Both the position numbers and the translations under genes were made by a program. The notes under the pieces are model-generated. The model was given only the letters and a program-made list of their open reading frames with translations. It made no database searches and was not told where the DNA came from. DNA of 11,404 bases from an uncultured Prevotella sp. (GTDB taxonomy: Bacteria; Bacteroidota; Bacteroidia; Bacteroidales; Bacteroidaceae), in NCBI GenBank assembly GCA_900556465.1, contig USPK01000050.1, forward strand, positions 1-11,404. The letters run 5' to 3'. This document shows, in pieces, positions 7,341 through 11,404 of the stretch; position 1 is the stretch's first letter, and each line of letters starts with the position of its first letter.

Positions 7341-7375
7341 GCCGGCCGCCCCGTCTGTCTGACGAAGCGGCCGGC
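7341..7375 (-). terminator. Probable terminator of the nan operon
   Basis: GCCGGCCGC (7341-7349) and GCGGCCGGC (7367-7375) form a 9-bp stem. Inside it CGTC (7352-7355) and GACG (7361-7364) pair around TGTCT, so the whole element is one long hairpin with a small internal loop. It begins 8 bases after the epimerase stop. On the minus strand it is followed by TGCTTTCTCC, a poor T-run, so termination may be partial and allow read-through into the nanM-like gene. Confidence 0.5.
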
Positions 7376-7383
7376 CCGTGTGT

Positions 7384-8568
7384 TCAAATCTCGCCGAGGA
7401 TGGCGCGGCAAAGCCGATAGCCGCAGACCATCATGCGCGGAATATGGAACGGCCCCTTGAACAGGTTACCCTTGGCCGTCTGGGCTACGGTGCCGTCGCG
7501 GTGCAGGTAGCCGAACCATTCGCCGTACTCCTCGTCGGGGAAGTGCGCATAGGCCCAGTTGCTGGCCAGCCGATGCCAGGCCAGATACTTCAAGTCGCCC
7601 GTGACGTGGTATGCGTAGAGTGTGGCGATGATGGCCTCGGTCTGTGGCCACCAGAACTTCATGTCTTGCGAGTAGTCCTGGGCCGGCAGCCCCTTGCAGT
7701 CGCGGAAGTTGATGATGCCGCCGTACGTTTCGTCCCAGCCCCACTTCCAGGACCAGTCGAGTATTTGCAAGGCCATCTTGCGCAGTTCGTCGTCGTCGCG
7801 GTGACAGGCCTCCTCGAGGAGGAACCAGGCCGTCTCGATGCAGTGACCGGGATTGATGGTCCGGCCGTTGTTCGTGTCGATGAACTCCCCGTTCGGGCCG
7901 ACCGTCTCCAGCAGGGCCTTGAACTCGGGGTGCATGAAGCAGTCGCGCAGCAAGGCGATGGAGCGATCAATCTGGGCGTCGAGCACCGGGTCACTGATGA
8001 CCTCGCGCACGCGGGCAGCCGTGTTGACCAGAATCATAGTGATGGAGTGGCCCTGCATAGGCAGCGTGTCCAGGTACTTCGGTTCCAGCAGCCCGGGCGT
8101 CTCGAGGAAATGGAGCGTGCGCTTGAACAGTTCGAGCGCCTTGCGGGCGTAGGTCTCGTCGCCCGTGGCCTTGGCGTACTCGGCCATGGCGATGATGGCG
8201 AAACTCTCGGAGAAGACGTAGCGGCGCTTGCGCAGCGGCGTGCCGTCCGCCATCACTTCAAAGTACATGCGGCCGTCTGCGTCGAAGCAGTGGGCCTCGA
8301 TGAAGTCGAGTGCCGAACGGGAGGCCTCGAGCCAGACGGGGAAACGCGCCACATTATTGTAGGCAAAAGCGCAAACGAAGGCGAAGCGCCCCTGAAACCA
8401 GACCGACTTCGTTCCGTCCATGAGCGAGCCGTCGCGGTCTAAGCACGTGTAGACGCCGCCGTGCTCGCGGTCCCAGCCGTGCTTGAGCCAGAACGGCAGG
8501 ATATTCTGTGTCAGGTCGTACTTGTAGCGCTCTTTCCAGTCGCTGAGGTACTGTTTGATGTCCAACAT
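7384..8568 (-). CDS. N-acyl-D-glucosamine 2-epimerase (ManNAc to GlcNAc)
   Basis: The predicted product is a 394-residue cytoplasmic enzyme of the AGE/renin-binding-protein family, an (alpha/alpha)6 barrel of about 390-400 residues. It interconverts N-acetylmannosamine and N-acetylglucosamine. In the Bacteroides route the ManNAc released by the lyase is epimerised without prior phosphorylation. Family motifs seen are FWLKHGWDREHGGVYTCLD (26-44), FSESFAI (119-125), NPGHCIETAWFLLEEA (239-254), KFWWPQTEAI (304-313) and GPFHIPRMM (372-380). His242 and His375 match the two catalytic histidines known for this family. The start at 8568 lies 5 bases after the lyase stop; the TTG-started frame beginning at 8586 would overlap the lyase by 13 bases. 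Close relatives include cellobiose and mannose 2-epimerases, but the sialic acid context favours this call. The Bacteroides gene is often named nanE, a symbol also used for an unrelated ManNAc-6-P epimerase, so I leave it blank. Confidence 0.92.
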   Translation of the reverse strand: MLDIKQYLSDWKERYKYDLTQNILPFWLKHGWDREHGGVYTCLDRDGSLMDGTKSVWFQGRFAFVCAFAYNNVARFPVWLEASRSALDFIEAHCFDADGRMYFEVMADGTPLRKRRYVFSESFAIIAMAEYAKATGDETYARKALELFKRTLHFLETPGLLEPKYLDTLPMQGHSITMILVNTAARVREVISDPVLDAQIDRSIALLRDCFMHPEFKALLETVGPNGEFIDTNNGRTINPGHCIETAWFLLEEACHRDDDELRKMALQILDWSWKWGWDETYGGIINFRDCKGLPAQDYSQDMKFWWPQTEAIIATLYAYHVTGDLKYLAWHRLASNWAYAHFPDEEYGEWFGYLHRDGTVAQTAKGNLFKGPFHIPRMMVCGYRLCRAILGEI

Positions 8569-8573
8569 GGCGA

Positions 8574-9488
8574 TTATTTGTTGCAATGGTTAAAGAAGTC
8601 GATGGCTTCGAGCTCGGCTTTCATGCGAGTTTCCTCCTCGTCCGTCATATTCTGGAAGGGAGTGCGGTTCTTACCCAGGTCGAGGCCAATCAGTTTCATG
8701 ATTCTTTTTCCCGCTACGATGTTGCCGCGGAAGTGACAGATTACGTTGATCACGTCCTGGGCGTAGTTTTGCAGGGTGCGGGCGCGTTCGATGTCGCCCT
8801 TTTCCCAGGCCTCGAGGATGCCGGTCAGGCAACGGCCGTTGTAGTTCGTTGTCCCGCCGATGCCGCCCTGTGCGCCGCCCATGGCGAGGCAGGGCAAGAG
8901 GGTCTCGTCCTGTCCGTGCAGCATGTCGAACTTGCCGCCGGCGTAGAGGCGGCACTGGTTGTACTCGTAGAGGCTTTCGTACGTGTACTTGATGCCGGCG
9001 AAGTTGGGGATTCGGCCGTCGACGGCCTTGAGGAAGTCCACCATCGGCAAGTAGGCGCCGTTGAAGGCGGGGATGTGGTAGAAATAGAACGGCAGTTCGG
9101 GGGCGGCCGAAGCGATTTCCTCGCAATACTTCACCAGTTCCTCGATGCGGTTCACCTTGGGGAAGGGGGGCGCCATGGCTCCCACGCCCCAGGCGCCCAG
9201 GGCCTGCGCGTGGGCGGCCAGTCGGCGGCTCGACTTCACACAGGTGCTGCCCACATGGACAATCACCTTGAAGCCGGCGGGCACGGCCGCCATCCACGCC
9301 TCCGCCAACTTGATGCGCTCGTCCTCAGTGAGCATGTAGCCTTCGCCTGACGAACCGTTTATGAAAACACCTTTCAGGCCGTTGCGCTGTAACAGGCTGG
9401 CGTATTCGCCTATCGGCGCGTAGTTTACTTCACCGTTTTCCAGAAACGGGGTAAAGGGGGCATCGATGAGCCCTTTTATCTTTTCCAT
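8574..9488 (-). CDS. nanA: N-acetylneuraminate lyase
   Basis: The predicted product is a 304-residue class I aldolase of the DHDPS/NAL family that cleaves Neu5Ac to N-acetylmannosamine and pyruvate in the cytoplasm. GSSGEG (45-50) is the carboxylate-binding loop; Tyr137 in FYFYHIPA and Lys167 in FAGIKYT are the expected proton-relay tyrosine and Schiff-base lysine. GGIGGTTNYNG (208-218) is a later family loop. Length matches E. coli NanA and Bacteroides NanL. Dihydrodipicolinate synthase is unlikely: the GSSGEG loop and the neighbouring anomerase, GlcNAc epimerase and kelch mutarotase all point to sialic acid. It lies third in the operon, 51 bases after the NanQ-like gene and 5 bases before the epimerase start, suggesting translational coupling with the latter. 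Confidence 0.93.
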   Translation of the reverse strand: MEKIKGLIDAPFTPFLENGEVNYAPIGEYASLLQRNGLKGVFINGSSGEGYMLTEDERIKLAEAWMAAVPAGFKVIVHVGSTCVKSSRRLAAHAQALGAWGVGAMAPPFPKVNRIEELVKYCEEIASAAPELPFYFYHIPAFNGAYLPMVDFLKAVDGRIPNFAGIKYTYESLYEYNQCRLYAGGKFDMLHGQDETLLPCLAMGGAQGGIGGTTNYNGRCLTGILEAWEKGDIERARTLQNYAQDVINVICHFRGNIVAGKRIMKLIGLDLGKNRTPFQNMTDEEETRMKAELEAIDFFNHCNK

Positions 9489-9539
9489 AAGTCTATGATA
9501 ATAGGAATGAATGGTTACGGTTGATGGGTCCCGGGCCGC

Positions 9540-9992
9540 TCAGCGGGGCAGGCGCACCTTGCCCACGAGCTTGCGCACGTGTCCCTCGCCCACGATGGGG
9601 GCATGGGCGTCCTCGGGAAATACGATGACGACGTCGCCGGGCCGTAGGGTGAGCCACGTGGCCGGACGGTCGCCGTAGAGGGCGCAGTCGGCGGCCGCGT
9701 CGAAGGCCTGCCGCTCGTCGTGCGCCTCGGCCAGGGGGAGCCAGCCGAAGCGCTCCACGCCCTCGAGTACGACGTGGAGGTCGATGTAGTCGCGGTGTGC
9801 CTCGAGCACCTGGCGGTCGGCCGGCACCAGCTCGGGCCGCGAATTGTTGATGAAGAGCCGGTCGCCGTCCACCTCGATGCGGCCCAACGGCGCGTGGAGC
9901 AGGTCGTGCGTCTTTACGTAGTCGAAGAAGGACTTGAAGAGCGGATGCAACGCCTCGTAGCGGGCGCTGTCGTCCAGTGTGGTGAGTATCAT
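9540..9992 (-). CDS. nanQ: YhcH/YjgK/YiaL-family protein, probable sialic acid anomerase (NanQ-like)
   Basis: The predicted product is a 150-residue single-domain beta-barrel (cupin-like) protein of the YhcH/DUF386 family. E. coli YhcH, renamed NanQ, is reported to act on sialic acid anomers in the cytoplasm so that the lyase receives its preferred form. Likely metal-site residues are visible in VLEAHRDYIDLHVVLEG (62-78: Glu64, His66, His73) and FPEDAHAP (125-132: His130). GDRPATWLTLRPGD (107-120) is also typical. Length matches the family. It follows the transporter by 30 bases and precedes the lyase by 51 bases, which supports the sialic acid role. Other members act in unrelated sugar loci, so the exact substrate is inferred from context. 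Confidence 0.85.
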   Translation of the reverse strand: MILTTLDDSARYEALHPLFKSFFDYVKTHDLLHAPLGRIEVDGDRLFINNSRPELVPADRQVLEAHRDYIDLHVVLEGVERFGWLPLAEAHDERQAFDAAADCALYGDRPATWLTLRPGDVVIVFPEDAHAPIVGEGHVRKLVGKVRLPR

Positions 9993-10022
9993 GTCTGTCT
10001 GTTTGAATAAACGTTGTGTCTC

Positions 10023-11267
10023 TTATTCCATGTTGTCCGTGCGGGGACGGAGGCAGCAGAGCTGCAACACGACGGCGACCACTACGACCAGCCCCATCAC
10101 GACAAAGCCGAAGCCCAGGCTTCCCTTATCGGCCCAGGCACCGAGCCCGGTCGTCACGGCCGCGCCGGCAAAGACGCCGATCATGTTCATAAGGCCGTAG
10201 GCCGTACTGCGGTGGTGCGAAGGCACGAACTGGCAGAGAATGGGCATGTTGTTAGCGTCGAACATGCCGTAGCCTATGCCGAAGAGCAGGCCCGAAGCCA
10301 CAATGCCCGCCACGTTATGGCAATAGCCCAGCAGGAGCAGCGAAGGCACCATGAGGGTAAGGCCGATGGCGCTCGTGAATATGCGGCCGCGCACGTTGCG
10401 GCGCACCCAGCGGTCCGAGAGCAGGCCGCCCAGCACGACGCCTACGAACGACGATGCGGCGATAGTGATCGTAGCCAGCGGGCCGGCACTGGCCATCGGC
10501 ATGTCGAGCGACGAGGAGAAGAGCGTCGGCAGCCAGTTCTTCGTGGCCCAGCCCGGCAGGCTCGACACGGCGAAGAAGAGCAGGATGACCCAGAAGGCGC
10601 CGCAGCGCAATACGGAGCCCAGTCCGCTCCACAGTCCGGCCTTCGCCGCGGTCTGTCCGGCCGGCCGGGCCAGGGGTTCCGGCGCCGCCTCGTCCTGGGG
10701 CGCGTCGTGCAGGAACAGCATCAGCACCAAGGCGTAGGCAATGCCGATGATGCCGAACCAGTGGAAGGCCGTGTGCCAAGTAAAGGCGGCGGCCACCGTC
10801 GCACCGAAGCCGCCCACGGCCTGGCCCACGTAGAGACCGGTCATATGGATGCCGACAGCCAGCGAGCGCGAGCCGCCCTTGTGCCAGTCGGCGATGAGCG
10901 AGAGTGCGGAGGGCAGGTAGAGCGCCTCACTCACGCCCATCACGGCGCGTAGCGTGAAGAGTTGGCCGAAAGTGTCCGCGTAGCCCATCAGAAAGGTCAC
11001 GGCGGACCAGACAAAGAGGCTGCCCACGACGAGCCACTTCCGGCTGAAGCGGTCACCCGCCATGCCGGCGAACGGACTGACCAGGCCGTAGACCCATAGG
11101 AAAATGCCCATCAGCCAACCGAACGCTTCGCCTTTCTGTAGCTCCACGATGTCGAGCTGCATGGCCGACTGCATCGTCGATAGCATCTGGCGATCCATGT
11201 AGTTGAGGAGCGCCACGACCCATAGGAGGGCGACGACGACCCACGGATATATTTTCTGTTTTTTCAT
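10023..11267 (-). CDS. nanT: MFS transporter, probable sialic acid permease (NanT-like)
   Basis: The predicted product is a 414-residue inner-membrane permease with about 12 hydrophobic segments. The first helix ends in NYMDRQML (22-29), the arginine-containing motif common in the anion:cation symporter group of MFS proteins. The loop after helix 2 holds GMAGDRFSRK (68-77), the MFS signature, with a second copy GGLLSDRWVRR (280-290) in the C-terminal half. A polar cytoplasmic loop at about 188-215 joins the two halves. Bacteroidota sialic acid loci typically use an MFS NanT, probably a proton symporter. Being first in a tight operon with the anomerase, lyase and epimerase genes makes Neu5Ac the best substrate guess, but sequence alone cannot exclude another sugar acid. 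The start MKKQKIYPW at 11267 is followed at once by helix 1. It is 414 residues, shorter than the 14-helix E. coli NanT. Confidence 0.88.
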   Translation of the reverse strand: MKKQKIYPWVVVALLWVVALLNYMDRQMLSTMQSAMQLDIVELQKGEAFGWLMGIFLWVYGLVSPFAGMAGDRFSRKWLVVGSLFVWSAVTFLMGYADTFGQLFTLRAVMGVSEALYLPSALSLIADWHKGGSRSLAVGIHMTGLYVGQAVGGFGATVAAAFTWHTAFHWFGIIGIAYALVLMLFLHDAPQDEAAPEPLARPAGQTAAKAGLWSGLGSVLRCGAFWVILLFFAVSSLPGWATKNWLPTLFSSSLDMPMASAGPLATITIAASSFVGVVLGGLLSDRWVRRNVRGRIFTSAIGLTLMVPSLLLLGYCHNVAGIVASGLLFGIGYGMFDANNMPILCQFVPSHHRSTAYGLMNMIGVFAGAAVTTGLGAWADKGSLGFGFVVMGLVVVVAVVLQLCCLRPRTDNME

Positions 11268-11333
11268 GGTATGGAAGATTTTGATGTTTCGGCCTTTCCG
11301 TTACGCTACGGGCAGGAGGCCCGACGCCAGGCG

Positions 11334-11341
11334 CAAATGTA
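11334..11341 (-). promoter_or_regulatory. -7 element of the nan operon promoter
   Basis: On the minus strand TACATTTG (complement of 11334-11341) is a perfect match to the Bacteroidota -7 consensus TAnnTTTG. Transcription would begin near 11327, about 60 bases before the transporter start. No TTTG is present 19-21 bases upstream, which would fit a promoter that needs an activator. A CGTAAAAA motif lies just upstream at 11371-11388. Confidence 0.6.
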
Positions 11342-11370
11342 AAGAAAAAAAGCGAGATGGCCCCCGGCGA

Positions 11371-11388
11371 CCGGCCATTTTTACGCCG
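11371..11388 (-). promoter_or_regulatory. Candidate operator upstream of the nan promoter
   Basis: The minus strand reads CGGCGTAAAAATGGCCGG here. It shares CGTAAAAA, then TGG and CC, with the two junctions of the tandem repeat upstream of the nanM-like gene (CCCGTAAAAATTGGCC and CCCGTAAAAACTGGGCC). It lies about 45-60 bases upstream of the predicted start of transcription, where an activator would bind. It is inferred from only three copies, and no regulator gene for sialic acid is in the window. Confidence 0.35.
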
Positions 11389-11404
11389 TCCCTGTCCGCG
11401 GCGG

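Larger units (their letters stand above)
7112..7383. other. Intergenic region between the epimerase and nanM-like genes
   Basis: This 272-base gap is the longest in the window. From right to left it holds a GC-rich hairpin after the epimerase stop, a GC-rich stretch, the 21-bp tandem repeat, and the homopurine leader of the nanM-like gene. I found no match to TAnnTTTG on the minus strand here. The nanM-like gene is therefore either read through from the nan operon or uses a promoter I cannot recognise. Confidence 0.7.

Noticed and set aside
7122..7460. Small plus-strand ORF with a 7-residue repeat (GLRPIF/GIGPVF/GLRPVD)
   Set aside because: The peptide period simply reflects the 21-bp DNA repeat. 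The frame crosses the terminator hairpin and runs into the epimerase gene, and has no promoter.
8574..9488. Dihydrodipicolinate synthase instead of sialic acid lyase
   Set aside because: The GSSGEG loop and the position between NanQ-like and GlcNAc 2-epimerase genes fit N-acetylneuraminate lyase.
1..11404. CRISPR array, tRNA or rRNA gene, insertion sequence, phage genes
   Set aside because: No regularly spaced direct repeats with spacers, no tRNA-like cloverleaf, no transposase or terminal inverted repeats were seen. The only tandem array is the short 21-bp one without spacers.

Overview
The window looks like chromosomal DNA from a GC-rich member of the Bacteroidota, most likely order Bacteroidales. 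The evidence is a TonB-dependent receptor, AUG starts without strong Shine-Dalgarno sequences, three intergenic matches to the Bacteroidota -7 promoter element TAnnTTTG, and a sialic acid catabolic gene set of the Bacteroides type (GlcNAc 2-epimerase rather than ManNAc-6-phosphate epimerase). I do not name a species. Nine protein genes fill almost the whole window. Eight lie on the minus strand and one, an AraC-type regulator, on the plus strand. The many long ORFs opposite them are GC-driven shadows.

Right half (11404 to 5882, read leftward): a sialic acid (N-acetylneuraminate, Neu5Ac) utilisation cluster. In transcription order it holds an MFS transporter (NanT-like), a YhcH/NanQ-type sialic acid anomerase, an N-acetylneuraminate lyase (NanA) and an N-acyl-D-glucosamine 2-epimerase. 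These four are spaced 30, 51 and 5 bases apart and look like one operon, with a TACATTTG -7 element upstream of the transporter and a GC-rich hairpin after the epimerase. After a 272-base gap with a 21-bp tandem repeat comes an exported kelch-repeat NanM-type mutarotase. Together these would set the Neu5Ac anomer, import it, and convert it through ManNAc to GlcNAc. The GlcNAc kinase, deaminase, sialidase and SusCD-type outer-membrane importer used by related organisms are not in the window.

Middle (5725 to 2462): an exported protein with two carboxymuconolactone decarboxylase (CMD) domains and a C-terminal cupin, with a good promoter and its own terminator, then a 635-residue TonB-dependent receptor of the siderophore/vitamin type with its own terminator. 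Their substrates cannot be read from sequence.

Left end (2389 to 83): an AraC-family regulator converges on the receptor gene and is divergent from a gene that fuses a YczE/YitT-like membrane domain to a cytidylate-kinase-like domain.

The most unusual non-coding signal is a CGTAAAAA-nTGGCC-like motif. It occurs twice in the tandem repeat upstream of the nanM-like gene and once just upstream of the nan operon promoter, with its CGTAAAA core also upstream of two other leftward genes. It is a candidate operator for the sialic acid genes.
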